This document shows positions 1 through 8,458 of a DNA stretch of 64,000 nt, piece by piece. The notes under the pieces are model-generated. The model did no database searches. It worked only from the letters and a program-made list of their open reading frames with translations, and had not been told where the DNA came from. The number at the start of each line of letters is the position of its first letter. Position 1 is the first letter of the stretch. Both the position numbers and the translations under genes were made by a program. Origin of the DNA: Natronobacterium haloterrestre (GTDB lineage Archaea > Halobacteriota > Halobacteria > Halobacteriales > Natrialbaceae); NCBI RefSeq assembly GCF_900112205.1, contig NZ_FOKW01000001.1, positions 310,001-374,000 of the forward strand, in the 5' to 3' direction.

Positions 1-474
1 GAGCGCGTCGCTTCGATCGTGTGCGGTGACGGCGAGCTTGCCGACGTCGGCGCGCTCACAGGCCTCCGTGAGGGTCTCGACCATCGCCGCCTCGTCGGGG
101 GTCCCATCGAAGTCGTGGGCGGAGGCGACGACCGAAACCGCCGGTTCGCGCTCTCTCACCGTCTCGAGGAGGTCGTCGGCGTCGCCCAGTCGGATCGCCG
201 CGAGTTCGACGTCGATCGCCTCGACGGCCGCGAACCCGCTGGCTTCGGCCAGCGCCTTGAGCCGGGCGTCCTCGTCGTCGCTTGCCTCTCCGCCTTCCCA
301 GTCGGCGCGGTTCGTCGCCAGGATCGGCAGGTCGCCATCGTAGGCCGCGAGCGCAGCCAGCGGGTCGTCCGCGAGATCCATCCGGAACTCGAGGGCGTCG
401 GCGTGTTCGCGGGCGGCGGGCTCCTCGGCGAGGTCGGCGGTCGAGGCGGTCAGGACGAACGAGTCGAACTCCAT
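1..474 (-). CDS. aroD: 3-dehydroquinate dehydratase, type I (partial, C-terminus outside window)
   Basis: Type I dehydroquinase converts 3-dehydroquinate to 3-dehydroshikimate in the shikimate pathway through a Schiff base. The first 158 residues are visible; the gene runs off the left edge. The family active-site features are present: EFRMD near residues 29-33, the catalytic His in SAHDF (His120) and the Schiff-base Lys in VGKLAV (Lys146). The ATG at 474 gives an N-terminus of normal length (MEFDSFVLTAS). It is read in the same direction as the TFB gene upstream, about 58 nt away. Another shikimate gene, aroE, and a chorismate-using operon lie 11-16 kb further on, but they are not linked to it transcriptionally. 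Confidence 0.88.
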   Translation of the reverse strand, partial: MEFDSFVLTASTADLAEEPAAREHADALEFRMDLADDPLAALAAYDGDLPILATNRADWEGGEASDDEDARLKALAEASGFAAVEAIDVELAAIRLGDADDLLETVREREPAVSVVASAHDFDGTPDEAAMVETLTEACERADVGKLAVTAHDRSDAL

Positions 475-532
475 ACTGTCGACGTGGCCGAGGGGGAGAA
501 AAACGGTGTCGTTCCGGCGAACGTCGCGACCG

Positions 533-1519
533 TTAGGCCAGACCGAGGGTCTCCTCGGCCTCGAGGAGTTCGTGGTAGCGGTTGCGGATCGTGACCTCGG
601 AGATGTCGGCGACGTCGGAGACGGCGGCCTGGGTCGTCTTCTCGTTGGTCAGCAGTGCGGCGGCGTAGACCGCGGCGGCGGCGAGGCCGACCGGCGACTT
701 GCCGCTGTGGACGCCCTTCTCCTTGGCGTTCTGCAGAAGCGCGCGGGCGCGGTGTTCGGCCTCGTCGGAGAGGTCGAGCCCGGAGGCGAACCGCGGGACG
801 TAGCTCTCGGGGTCGGCCGGCTGGACCTCGAGGCCGAGTTCGCGGACGACGTAGCGGTACGTGCGGGCGATCTCGTTTTTCTCGACGCGGGAGACGTCGG
901 CGATCTCGTCGAGCGAGCGGGGGACGCCGGCCTGGCGGGCGGCGGCGTAGACGCAGGCGGTCGAGACGCCTTCGATGGAGCGGCCCGGCAGCAGATCCTC
1001 GTCGAGCGCGCGCCGATAGATGACGGAGGCGGTCTCGCGGACGTTGTTCGGGAGCCCCAGGGCGGAGGCCATGCGGTCGATCTCGCCGAGTGCCTGCTTC
1101 AGGTTACGCTCCTTGGAGTCGCGGGTGCGGAACCGCTCGTTCCACTTGCGCAGGCGCTGCATCTTCTCGCGCTGGCGCGACCCCAGCGAGTTCCCGTAGG
1201 CGTCCTTGTTGCGCCAGTCGATGTTCGTCGAGAGCCCCTTGTCGTGCATCGTGTTCGTCGTGGGCGCTCCCACGCGGGACTTCTCGTTCTTCTCGGCGGC
1301 GTCGAACGCGCGCCACTCGGGGCCGCGGTCGACGGAGTCCTCCTCCACGACGAGGCCACAGTCCTCACAGACGGTTTCGCCGTGTTCGTCGTCGACGACG
1401 AGGTTGCCCGCACACTCGGGACAGACCAGGTCGGTGTCTTCGTTCTCGGTCTCGGTCGTCTCCTCGGTCGTTTCGTGTTCGCTACGCCGTACTCTCGTGT
1501 TCGATTGTGCGTTGGTCAT
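533..1519 (-). CDS. tfb: Transcription initiation factor IIB (TFB)
   Basis: TFB recruits RNA polymerase to TATA-box/TBP complexes. The 328-residue protein has an acidic N-terminal tail, a zinc ribbon (Cys33, Cys36, Cys51, Cys54) and a B-reader/linker region (GPEWRAFD, then MHDKGLSTNIDWRN). Two cyclin-fold repeats follow (about residues 125-220 and 225-320). The ATG at 1519 is chosen because the extra upstream residues are not TFB-like and the second Met begins the usual acidic tail. Haloarchaea usually carry several TFB paralogues, so the promoter set served by this copy cannot be read from the sequence. The neighbour aroD is probably unrelated in function. Confidence 0.95.
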   Translation of the reverse strand: MTNAQSNTRVRRSEHETTEETTETENEDTDLVCPECAGNLVVDDEHGETVCEDCGLVVEEDSVDRGPEWRAFDAAEKNEKSRVGAPTTNTMHDKGLSTNIDWRNKDAYGNSLGSRQREKMQRLRKWNERFRTRDSKERNLKQALGEIDRMASALGLPNNVRETASVIYRRALDEDLLPGRSIEGVSTACVYAAARQAGVPRSLDEIADVSRVEKNEIARTYRYVVRELGLEVQPADPESYVPRFASGLDLSDEAEHRARALLQNAKEKGVHSGKSPVGLAAAAVYAAALLTNEKTTQAAVSDVADISEVTIRNRYHELLEAEETLGLA

Positions 1520-1749
1520 ACGATGGCAAGTGCTGTCCGGACGAACGGATCGCAAAAGCCCGGACGGATTCGTTACCTACTGCGTTCAGAGACTCGAGGT
1601 ATAACGGTTTCGGAATCGTGGTCCGACAACACTCGAAAGGCGGTAATTCGTCCGTTCTGGCATGATCTATCAAAACATTCAAGCAGGAGAAACGGGCGGC
1701 CGGAAAGCGGTGTCTCCAAATCGCCCCCGTTCGAATCGCCGGGATACGT

Positions 1750-2265
1750 ATGCACGTCGCAGTCGGGAGCACGAACCCGGTCAAGGTCGAGGCGGTCAAG
1801 CGTACCCTCGAGCGGTACGATCCGTCGGTCGAATCGGTCGCGGTCGACTCGGGCGTCCCGGAGCAGCCGTGGTCCATCGAGGAAACCGTCACCGGTGCGG
1901 AGAACCGCGCCCGAGCATCGCTGACGTCGACCGACGCCGATTACGGGATCGGACTCGAGGGCGGCGTCGCCCGCCTCGAGGGGGCTCCCGGCCTCTCGCT
2001 GATCATGTGGGCCGCCGTGACCGACGGCCGACGGACCGAACGCGGGGCCGGACCGACGTTGCGGCTTCCGGACGAAGTAGCGGACCGACTCGAGAACGGC
2101 GCCGAACTCGGCCCGGTGATGGACGACCTCCTCGGGACCGACGGCGTCGCCGAGTCTCAGGGCGCGGCAGGCGCCCTCACCGAGGGTCTGACGGATCGCA
2201 CGCGAGCGCTGAGCGAGGCCGTGGCCTGCGCCTTCGGTCCGTTCCGGTCGGGCTACTACGACTAA
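1750..2265 (+). CDS. Probable inosine/xanthosine triphosphatase (DUF84/YjjX family)
   Basis: Members of this family hydrolyse non-canonical purine nucleotides such as ITP and XTP, keeping deaminated bases out of nucleic acids. The 171-residue protein begins with the family nucleotide-binding start VGSTNPVKVEAV and contains the GIGLEGGV segment. It ends in AFGPFRSGYYD, which fits the family C-terminus, and its length is normal. The ATG at 1750 directly precedes the conserved beta-strand. It is a single gene, divergent from the TFB gene with about 230 nt between start codons. Function is assigned by family resemblance only. Confidence 0.85.
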   Translation: MHVAVGSTNPVKVEAVKRTLERYDPSVESVAVDSGVPEQPWSIEETVTGAENRARASLTSTDADYGIGLEGGVARLEGAPGLSLIMWAAVTDGRRTERGAGPTLRLPDEVADRLENGAELGPVMDDLLGTDGVAESQGAAGALTEGLTDRTRALSEAVACAFGPFRSGYYD

Positions 2266-2466
2266 TCGGCCCGACACAAGCCGGCCTTGTGCCGTGAAAC
2301 GGTTCGTCGTCCTGACTGTCGGCCGATCGTGTGCGTTAACCGGCCGTACCAACACGAGCTTTCGGTCGGAGTATTCCGCTATTACTCGGGCCCAAAATCG
2401 AAAGACAGCGGTCGGTTAACTGCACGTACCAAACCCCCTAAGGGCGTTCCCGGCATCCGTACGAGT

Positions 2467-2700
2467 ATGAGCAGTGCAATGGCCCCCGACCTCACGTCCA
2501 AACAACAGCGCATTCTCCAGTACCTCCGGGAGAACGCCGCGACGAAAACCTACTTCAAATCCCGACTCATCGGGCAGGAGCTCGGAATGACGGCCAAGGA
2601 GGTCGGCTCGAACATCACCGCGCTGCAGGAAGGCGACTACGACATCGAGATCGAAAAGTGGGGCTACTCCTCGAGCACCACCTGGAAAGTAAACGCCTAG
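2467..2700 (+). CDS. Small winged-helix protein (DUF7123-like)
   Basis: This is a 77-residue haloarchaeal protein with one predicted helix-turn-helix: SKQQRILQYLREN, then SRLIGQELGMTAKEVGSNITAL. It ends in a hydrophobic wing (WGYSSSTTWKVNA). The fold suggests DNA binding or a transcription role, but the target is unknown. The ATG at 2467 is preferred over in-frame starts further upstream because the upstream residues do not resemble protein coding sequence. The gene stands alone between a DUF84 gene and a convergent regulator. I believe this corresponds to the haloarchaeal DUF7123 family, from memory of similar sequences. Confidence 0.8.
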   Translation: MSSAMAPDLTSKQQRILQYLRENAATKTYFKSRLIGQELGMTAKEVGSNITALQEGDYDIEIEKWGYSSSTTWKVNA

Positions 2701-2892
2701 ACCCAGCGACGCCGCCGTTCGTCCCCGTTTCCGTCGTCTCTGTTACTACGCTCGCCGCTCGAGGGACGCCACGAGCGGCCCCGACGTGTCCCCGGTCGAG
2801 TCCGCTGCCGTGGCTAGCCGATCGTCTGTACGCGCTCGAAAACAACCCGTAAGATGATCTTACGTCCGCAAGCGCTGGTCGCAACCGAGTGC

Positions 2893-3531
2893 TCAGTGCC
2901 CGTCGTACTCGAGGAACCGGTCCGCGTTCTCGGCGAGACGCGTCGCCCGGTCGCCGAAGGAGTCGGCGTAGCGGACGACCAGCAACAGGACGGTTTCGGG
3001 ACGCTCGACGGCGTAGCCGTCCTCCCGGGAGAGCAGGCCCGCCTCTTCGAGTTCCCCGGCGTATTTGCTGACCGTCGGGGAGGAGACGTCGAGGGCGTCA
3101 GCGAGGGCGCCCGCCGACGCGTCGGGGTTCGAGAGTAGTTCGATCAGCATCCCTCGTGGTGTGTCCCTGCGGAGGTACCCCAGCGCCCGCTTCTCGAACT
3201 CGTCGAAGCGGCCGGCGGGGACGAACCGCTTGTAGTCGCCGTCGCTGTACCGCTCGACGGTGCTGCTCTCCTCGAGGCGGCGCAGGTGGTGCTGGGTCTC
3301 GCCGGTCCCCAGCTGGAGGTCGTCACGGATCTTCGAGAAGTGCGCACCGGGGGTCGTCGAGAGGTAGCCGGCGATCGCGTCCCGGGCAGCGCTGTCGCTT
3401 TCCCCGTCGGCGGCCGCGCGCTCGGCGAGTCCGGCGGCTCCGGCACCCGCCATCGAAGCGCTCGCTCCGAGGGCAGCGAACCGGCGGAGGGTCGCTCGCT
3501 TGTCGTCGTCGACCCCGTCGGGCGGTGTCAT
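2893..3531 (-). CDS. Two-domain winged-helix regulator with N-terminal hydrophobic segment
   Basis: The 212-residue protein has a short charged start and a hydrophobic Ala/Gly-rich stretch (about 17-38) that could be a membrane anchor or a poorly cleaved signal. Two winged-helix domains follow, near residues 48-110 (HFSKIRDDLQLGTGETQHHLRRLEE) and 120-175 (GALADALDVSSPTVSKYAGELEEAGLL). Paired domains like these occur in haloarchaeal MarR/TrmB-like regulators. It is likely a transcriptional regulator, perhaps membrane-tethered; ligand and targets are unknown. It converges with the DUF7123-like gene. The remaining 192 nt between them and the 230 nt upstream show no other gene. Confidence 0.8.
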   Translation of the reverse strand: MTPPDGVDDDKRATLRRFAALGASASMAGAGAAGLAERAAADGESDSAARDAIAGYLSTTPGAHFSKIRDDLQLGTGETQHHLRRLEESSTVERYSDGDYKRFVPAGRFDEFEKRALGYLRRDTPRGMLIELLSNPDASAGALADALDVSSPTVSKYAGELEEAGLLSREDGYAVERPETVLLLVVRYADSFGDRATRLAENADRFLEYDGH

Positions 3532-3761
3532 GTCGGTCTACCGTCCGCAAGGGGATCCGCCGTAAAACAGGTTTCGCTCCCCTTCGGTCACCGAAAGCTG
3601 AAAGTCACGGCTTCCGACGGTACGCTGGTTCGGGCGGCCGGTCAGCGATCACGATCAGTATCGGCGGGTCGAAACCGAATCCGGTTCCCCGGGGACGGCA
3701 CGGATCGGGCCTCTCGAGAACGAGACGGCGGTTCGAGGTTCGAAACGGCCTCTCGAGGTCG

Positions 3762-4910
3762 TCAGTCGTCCTGGGACTCCTCGGCGGTCGGATCGGCTCC
3801 CTGGAAGTCCTGGTCCATCTCCTCGATCACTTCCTCGGGGTCGGTGATCTTCGCCGGATCTTCGCCTTCCTTGATCGCCTGGGCTTCCTGTTCCATCGCT
3901 TCGACGTCCATCTCGGCTTCCTGATCGATCTCGCCGATGATCTCGGCGATGTCGTCCAGGCCGATCAGTTCGCGGGTCTCCTCGTCGAAGTCGAGACTCT
4001 CGAGTTGATCGCCGTCCTCCTTGACGTCGCTACCCGAGAGGTGCTTGCCGTAGCGACCGACCATCGACGTGAGTTCCTGGGGCATGACGAACGTCGTGGA
4101 CTCGCTCTGACCGATCTGCTCGAGTGTCTCCATGCCCTTGTCGATGACCGCGCGTTCGCCCATCGATTCGGCTGAGCGGGCACGCAGGACGGTCGAGATG
4201 GCGTCACCCTGCGCTTCCAGGATCTGGCTTTGCTTTTCACCCTGGGCGCGGATGATCTCGGACTGTTTGTCACCCTCGGCTTTCTCGACGGCACTGCGGC
4301 GTTCACCCTGTGCCTCGAGGATCATCGCGCGACGTTTACGCTCTGCGGAGGTCTGTTGCTCCATCGCGCGCTGGACGTCCTTCGAGGGGTTGACCTCGCG
4401 GACCTCGACGCTTTCCACTCGAATGCCCCACTCGTCGGTGGGTTCGTCGAGTTCCTGGCGGATCTTGGCGTTGATCTCCTGGCGCTTGTTGAGCGTGTCG
4501 TCGAGTTCCATGTCGCCCAGCACGGCACGCAGGGTAGTCTGGGCGAGGTTGGAGACGGCCTTCTTGTAGTCGTCGACCTCGAGGAACGCCTTCTTGGCGT
4601 CCATCACCTTGATGTAGACGACCGCGTCGGCCGTCACGGGCGAGTTGTCCCGCGTGATCGCTTCCTGCCGGGGGACGTCGAGCGTCTGTGTTCGCATGTC
4701 GAACCGGTAGGTGTTCGACACGAACGGCGGGACGAAGTTGATACCGGGCTCGAGTAGCTTCCGGTACTCACCGAAGACCGTCAGCGCACGCTTCTCGTAG
4801 GCGTCGACGATCTCGATCGCACTCAACAGGGCGGCGATCACGACCACGAGTACGAGGGCACCGACGAACAGCAGCGCACCGCCGGTTTGCATGGGGAGTG
4901 GTACGACCAT
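3762..4910 (-). CDS. SPFH/Band 7 (stomatin-like) membrane protein
   Basis: Stomatin-type proteins oligomerise on membranes and often work with an NfeD partner. This 382-residue protein has one N-terminal membrane segment (about 12-30) and an SPFH domain (about 30-200) including EKRALTVFGEYRKLLEPGINFV and NSPVTADAVVYIKV. A charged coiled coil follows (about 200-265) with the typical AEGDKQSEIIRAQGEKQSQI pattern, then a long acidic C-terminal tail. The NfeD-like gene lies 104 nt upstream on the same strand, the conserved pairing for this family. A second start seven residues in (Met7) is possible. Role in membrane quality control is inferred from the family. Confidence 0.92.
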   Translation of the reverse strand: MVVPLPMQTGGALLFVGALVLVVVIAALLSAIEIVDAYEKRALTVFGEYRKLLEPGINFVPPFVSNTYRFDMRTQTLDVPRQEAITRDNSPVTADAVVYIKVMDAKKAFLEVDDYKKAVSNLAQTTLRAVLGDMELDDTLNKRQEINAKIRQELDEPTDEWGIRVESVEVREVNPSKDVQRAMEQQTSAERKRRAMILEAQGERRSAVEKAEGDKQSEIIRAQGEKQSQILEAQGDAISTVLRARSAESMGERAVIDKGMETLEQIGQSESTTFVMPQELTSMVGRYGKHLSGSDVKEDGDQLESLDFDEETRELIGLDDIAEIIGEIDQEAEMDVEAMEQEAQAIKEGEDPAKITDPEEVIEEMDQDFQGADPTAEESQDD

Positions 4911-5014
4911 GTTCCGCTCTTACGGCGGTGAGGGGAAAAACGTTCCCTTATTTCGTCGACATATGAGGGAGAGTGACGGGCGAGGGCAACGGGGTAGCGT
5001 CGGTCCCGCGGCGC

Positions 5015-5650
5015 TCAACTCGAGTTCTCCGTTTCGAACTCCGAGGCGCGATCGGGATCCCGTTCTCGCTCCCGGGTCGGCTCCCGACTCCGCTCTCGTG
5101 TCTGGACGTCGCCGTCCCCCGAATCCGCGTTCTCGTTCTCTTCGTCGGCTCGTGCGAGCGCACGGTCGATCTCGTCTTCGCCGATCGCGCCCAGCGATTC
5201 GACCGTGAGCACGTTCCCGCCGCCCGGATCCAGCACGATGATCTCTTCGCCCTCCTTGATCGTTCCGCTGGTAGTCCGTGCGCTGTAATACGGTGCGAAA
5301 CCGCCCTCGTCGAGTTTCACTTCGCCGCCGCGGTTCGTGATGCGTTCGGTGGCGTAGCCGGTCGCACCCGCAAGCGAGTCCGAGTCGGACGTCTGGGCAG
5401 TTCCCTTCCCGCCGTAGAAGTCGAACTCGTTGTAAACGTACGCGGCGACGGCGCCGAACCCGAGCGTCAGCGCCGCCAGTACGAACAGGCTCACCGTCCC
5501 CGGGAGCGCCATGCCGATCAGGCCGGCGCCGACCAGTGCGACCCCGATCACGATGAGATGTGCGCCGGGCGAGAGGGCCTCGAGCACCATCAGTACGAGC
5601 CCCACCGACAAGAGCAAGAGCGGCACGTTCCCCAGGAAGGCCTCGAGCAT
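5015..5650 (-). CDS. NfeD-like membrane protein
   Basis: NfeD-type proteins pair with stomatin/SPFH proteins. The 211-residue protein has three hydrophobic segments (about 7-25, 30-48 and 52-74). A soluble region near residues 85-165 resembles the NfeD OB-fold (LAGATGYATERI, GTIKEGEEIIVLDPGGGNVLTVESL). A polar, Arg/Glu-rich low-complexity tail follows from about residue 170. The clear TATA-like stretch at 5675-5682 sits about 28 nt before the ATG, so this gene is probably the leaderless first cistron of an nfeD-SPFH unit. The serine-protease half found in long NfeD proteins is absent, as in short NfeD1b forms. Confidence 0.85.
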   Translation of the reverse strand: MLEAFLGNVPLLLLSVGLVLMVLEALSPGAHLIVIGVALVGAGLIGMALPGTVSLFVLAALTLGFGAVAAYVYNEFDFYGGKGTAQTSDSDSLAGATGYATERITNRGGEVKLDEGGFAPYYSARTTSGTIKEGEEIIVLDPGGGNVLTVESLGAIGEDEIDRALARADEENENADSGDGDVQTRERSREPTRERERDPDRASEFETENSS

Positions 5651-5722
5651 ACTCCATGGTAAGGGCTCTGCCCGATTAAAGGTTTACCGAGGGATGGGGA
5701 TCGAATTTAGGGCCGCTCGCGG

Positions 5723-6718
5723 TTACTCGCGGTCCGAACCGTCTACGCCGTCCGCACCGTTCGTGATCGTCGTGTGCGCGCCGATCAGCGCCCCCGCGAG
5801 ATCCAGGTCCTCGATGTGGGTCCCCTCGTCGATGATCGATCGCCGGATATCCCCGCTACGAACCGTCGCGTCTGGGAAGACCACCGCGTGATCGAGCCGG
5901 GTGTCCTCGAGGGTGACGTCCTCCATCACGTGGACGTTGTCGCCGATCGTCGCGCCCTCGACGGTCGCGGAGTCGGCGACCAGCGAGTCACCGTCTAGGT
6001 GCCAGGCGACGGCGTCGAGATAGCTCTCGGGGGTGCCGATGTCGTACCACGCGCCCTCGAACGTGTAGGCGTAGGTCGGCTCGCGGTTCTGGAGCCACTG
6101 GACGAACCAGCCGGGTTCGTCGGGGTTGTTCCCCTCCTCGAGATACGTCGGTAGCAGGGACAGCGAGTCCCGTGGGAACGCGTAGCAGGCGATCGAGACC
6201 AGCGTGCTCTTCGGATCGTCGGGTTTCTCCTGGAAGTCGACGACGCGGTCGCCCTCGAGGTCGACCAGCCCGTAGGACTTGGCCTTCTCGCGGGAGCCGA
6301 CGTCGTAGGCCGCGAGCGTCGGGGCCTCGTGCTCTTCGAAGTAGTCGAGGAAGTCCGCCACGTCGAAACTGATCAGGTTGTCCCCGGCGATCACGAGCAG
6401 ATCGTCGTCGATCCCTTCGCGGTCGATCAACTGGGCGAGCGCGCCGACGACGCCGAACTTCTCGTCCTCGTCGGTCGTCTCCTCGACCGAGAGCCGGGGT
6501 TTCTCGAACTCGCTGTCGGCCAGGTGGGCCTCGAAGTCGGCGGCGAACCGCTCGTTCGTGCTGACGTAGACCTCGTCGATCCGTTCGTCAGCCTCGAGTT
6601 CCGCGAAGATACGATCGACGACCGTCGAATCGCCGATCGGGAGGAACATCTTCGGCCGATGTTTCGTGATCGGCCACATCCGGGTCGCGTATCCGCCCGC
6701 AAGGACGACGGCCTTCAT
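5723..6718 (-). CDS. Sugar-1-phosphate nucleotidyltransferase with left-handed beta-helix
   Basis: These enzymes join a sugar-1-phosphate to a nucleoside triphosphate to make activated sugars. The 331-residue protein starts with the nucleotide-binding signature MKAVVLAGGYATRMWPITK and the lysine-containing RPKMFLPIGD. It has the GDN metal/sugar segment (VIAGDNLI) and GAWYDIGTPESY. Hexapeptide repeats from about residue 245 (ATIGDNVHVMEDVTLED) predict a C-terminal beta-helix. The ATG at 6718 begins exactly at the conserved motif; the longer in-frame extension has no similarity to anything. Substrate (glucose, GlcNAc or mannose type) cannot be decided. A 13-bp palindrome overlaps its promoter. 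Confidence 0.88.
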   Translation of the reverse strand: MKAVVLAGGYATRMWPITKHRPKMFLPIGDSTVVDRIFAELEADERIDEVYVSTNERFAADFEAHLADSEFEKPRLSVEETTDEDEKFGVVGALAQLIDREGIDDDLLVIAGDNLISFDVADFLDYFEEHEAPTLAAYDVGSREKAKSYGLVDLEGDRVVDFQEKPDDPKSTLVSIACYAFPRDSLSLLPTYLEEGNNPDEPGWFVQWLQNREPTYAYTFEGAWYDIGTPESYLDAVAWHLDGDSLVADSATVEGATIGDNVHVMEDVTLEDTRLDHAVVFPDATVRSGDIRRSIIDEGTHIEDLDLAGALIGAHTTITNGADGVDGSDRE

Positions 6719-6741
6719 GACGTCGCGTTCGATGGGGCGAT

Positions 6742-6754
6742 GTAAGTCACTTAC
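6742..6754. promoter_or_regulatory. Palindrome overlapping the nucleotidyltransferase promoter
   Basis: GTAAGT-C-ACTTAC is a perfect 13-bp palindrome centred about 30 nt before the ATG at 6718. The bottom-strand ACTTACA within it is the only TATA-like stretch at the expected distance. A protein binding here would compete with TBP, so it could be an operator. No binding factor is known; short palindromes also arise by chance. Confidence 0.35.
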
Positions 6755-6829
6755 CCTTTCGACGGGTTCACTCGAATCGCCGGACGAGCGGGCGATCCGT
6801 CGCCCATCGGGCCGTCCCGCAACCGACAG

Positions 6830-6836
6830 TATAAGT
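6830..6836 (+). promoter_or_regulatory. TATA box of the zinc-ribbon regulator at 6860
   Basis: TATAAGT is centred about 27 nt upstream of the ATG at 6860, the spacing expected for a leaderless haloarchaeal transcript. Confidence 0.6.
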
Positions 6837-6859
6837 GCCAGACCGACCTTCGCTGTCAC

Positions 6860-7147
6860 ATGCGCGAGGCCGACCGAACGACCAGGCAACGACTCGCCGA
6901 CGCGTTACGCGCCGAGCCAGCGACTCCGAGCGAACTCGCCGCCCGGTTCGACCTGACGCCCCACGCGGTGATCGGACACGTCGAACACGTCTCCCGGTCC
7001 GTCGACGGCGACGAACAACTGCTCGTCGCGCCGCCGACCTGTCGGGACTGCGAGTTCGACGACTTCGACGACCTCGTGAACCTCCCCTCCCGGTGTCCGT
7101 CCTGCAAGAGCGAATCGGTCGCGGAGCCGACGTTCACGATCGAGTGA
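6860..7147 (+). CDS. Small HTH regulator with zinc ribbon (COG3357-like)
   Basis: The 95-residue protein combines an N-terminal winged helix (TRQRLADALRAEPATPSELAARF, then DLTPHAVIGHVEHVSRS) with a C-terminal zinc-ribbon-like CxxC pair (CRDC near residue 62 and CPSC near residue 80). This arrangement is typical of a family of predicted archaeal transcriptional regulators. A TATA box 27 nt before the ATG supports the start. It is divergent from the sugar-nucleotidyltransferase gene with 141 nt between starts, so it may share a control region with it. Targets are unknown. Confidence 0.82.
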   Translation: MREADRTTRQRLADALRAEPATPSELAARFDLTPHAVIGHVEHVSRSVDGDEQLLVAPPTCRDCEFDDFDDLVNLPSRCPSCKSESVAEPTFTIE

Positions 7148-7176
7148 CGGGGGCACGGGCGGCGACCTCGAGGGGT

Positions 7177-7229
7177 CGTTCCCGCTCTCGCCGTTCCCGC
7201 TCTCGCCGTTCCCGCTCTCGCCGTTCCCG
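7177..7229. repeat. Short tandem repeat, 15-bp unit
   Basis: The unit CGTTCCCGCTCTCGC occurs three times head to tail (7177-7191, 7192-7206, 7207-7221), followed by a partial fourth copy. It lies in the 282-nt gap between two genes. No spacers are present, so it is not a CRISPR array; it looks like a replication-slippage repeat. Confidence 0.85.
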
Positions 7230-7429
7230 ACCGAGCGATCCGCCGACCCACAGGTCAACCGTCCCGACAGTCGCCGGCAATAAACTCGGGTCGTTCCGAC
7301 ACCCATATTTACTGGGCAACCGTGAAATCGGTACGAACCCTCGAGTCGAACGGGGCGTGGTGGCCTCCTCGCGGCCGCTCTCGCTGATGTCGGCCGTCGC
7401 GTGTCCGAGGGCGAGACGGGAAACTACGA

Positions 7430-7804
7430 ATGACTGCTACGTCTAACTCCGAGTTCGACTGTGCCGAGTTCGCACTGGCGCTGCTCGAGTGGCTCGACGA
7501 CCGTTCGGACGACGAGGTCCCCGCCGAAGCCGGGACCGTCGACGACGCCCTCGAGTTGCTCGCCAGCGAACGGCGGCGGCTGTTCCTCCAGGTCATGCGG
7601 ACCTACGGTGAAGCGATCACGCTCCCCGACGCGGCCGAGGAAGTCGCAGTGCGGGAGACCGGCGACGCCGTCCGCGAGCTATCGGCCGAACGCGTCGCCG
7701 ACGTCTACATCTCGCTGTACCACGATCACCTCCCGCGGCTGGTCGACGCCGGGCTACTGGACTACGACCAGGAACGGGACCTCGTTTCGCCGGCGCGGCT
7801 CTAA
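7430..7804 (+). CDS. DUF7344-type winged-helix protein
   Basis: This is a 124-residue acidic haloarchaeal protein with one domain of the DUF7344 winged-helix type. The segment DDALELLASERRRLFLQVMRTYGEAITLPDAAEEVA is followed by YISLYHDHLPRLVDAGLLDYDQERDLV, the wing and final helix. Such proteins are thought to act as small regulators in haloarchaea, but no target is visible here. It converges with the Rieske-type gene, with only 2 nt between the stop codons. A related domain appears twice in the regulator at 20493-21782. Confidence 0.8.
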   Translation: MTATSNSEFDCAEFALALLEWLDDRSDDEVPAEAGTVDDALELLASERRRLFLQVMRTYGEAITLPDAAEEVAVRETGDAVRELSAERVADVYISLYHDHLPRLVDAGLLDYDQERDLVSPARL

Positions 7805-7806
7805 GA

Positions 7807-8313
7807 TCAGAACTCGACGTTCGACCGCGACGCTAGGTCGAATTCCTCGTTCTCGTCCTCGATCGGTCCCCTGCCGACGTAGGCGTAGTCGTCGTCGGTC
7901 AGGTAGACGTCGCCCTCGGAGACGGTCACCTCGAGTTCCGCCAGCGTCGCACCCTCGCAGGGACCGTAGGTGCAGTAGCCGGAGTCGGCCTCGAAGTACG
8001 CGCCGTGGTTCTCGCAGACTATTTCGCCGTTTCGCATCGCCGCGCCCGACCCCTTGTCGAGTTTGATGTGGGTGAAGTGCTGGCAGTAGTTGAGCCAGCA
8101 GGAGACGGACGGGTCTTCGCGCGTGCGTCGGTTCCCGTCTCCGCCGTCTCCGTCTTGTGCTGCCGTCGCCTCCGTTCCGTCCCGGACGAGGATGGCCTCC
8201 TGCCGGTCGTCGCGGTTGCCGTCGCCGTCGCCACCTTCGGGTTCGACCCGAAAGACAAGCGTCGACTCGGCGGGGACCTCCTCGAGCGGGGCGATCCGTG
8301 CCTCGGTGTCCAT
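7807..8313 (-). CDS. Rieske-type 2Fe-2S protein
   Basis: The 168-residue protein carries the two Rieske cluster motifs: Cys77-x-His79 (NYCQHF) and Cys100-x-x-His103 (CENHGAYF), followed by the GPCEGATL turn. It has no membrane segment, unlike bc-complex Rieske subunits, so it is probably a soluble electron carrier or a ferredoxin component of an oxygenase system. Residues 25-70 form a Gly/Asp/Arg-rich low-complexity stretch inserted before the first motif, longer than in most small Rieske ferredoxins. No oxygenase gene is adjacent; the upstream neighbour is a divergent reductase gene. Confidence 0.82.
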   Translation of the reverse strand: MDTEARIAPLEEVPAESTLVFRVEPEGGDGDGNRDDRQEAILVRDGTEATAAQDGDGGDGNRRTREDPSVSCWLNYCQHFTHIKLDKGSGAAMRNGEIVCENHGAYFEADSGYCTYGPCEGATLAELEVTVSEGDVYLTDDDYAYVGRGPIEDENEEFDLASRSNVEF

Positions 8314-8458
8314 CGCCGCCCCGTTTCGGATCGGACCTGGTGAACGTTTCGGCTCGCGTTCGCCGCCGTGTCGCCCGTCCGGGCCGGAAGCGGAGTCGCG
8401 ATCGGCGTCGGCCGTGCGTCTGACGGAGTTTTAACTCCGCGACCCCGCAACGGAGCGT

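Noticed and set aside
1690-1749. A tRNA-like GTTCGAATC stretch before the DUF84 gene
   Set aside because: No matching acceptor, D or anticodon stem can be built around it.
506-1924. A 472-codon open frame on the top strand over the TFB gene
   Set aside because: It is the antisense shadow of TFB; the bottom-strand translation has the full zinc ribbon and cyclin repeats.
7177-7229. Tandem repeat considered as a CRISPR remnant or replication iteron
   Set aside because: Units are contiguous 15-mers without spacers, and no orc/cdc6 gene or AT-rich unwinding element is nearby.
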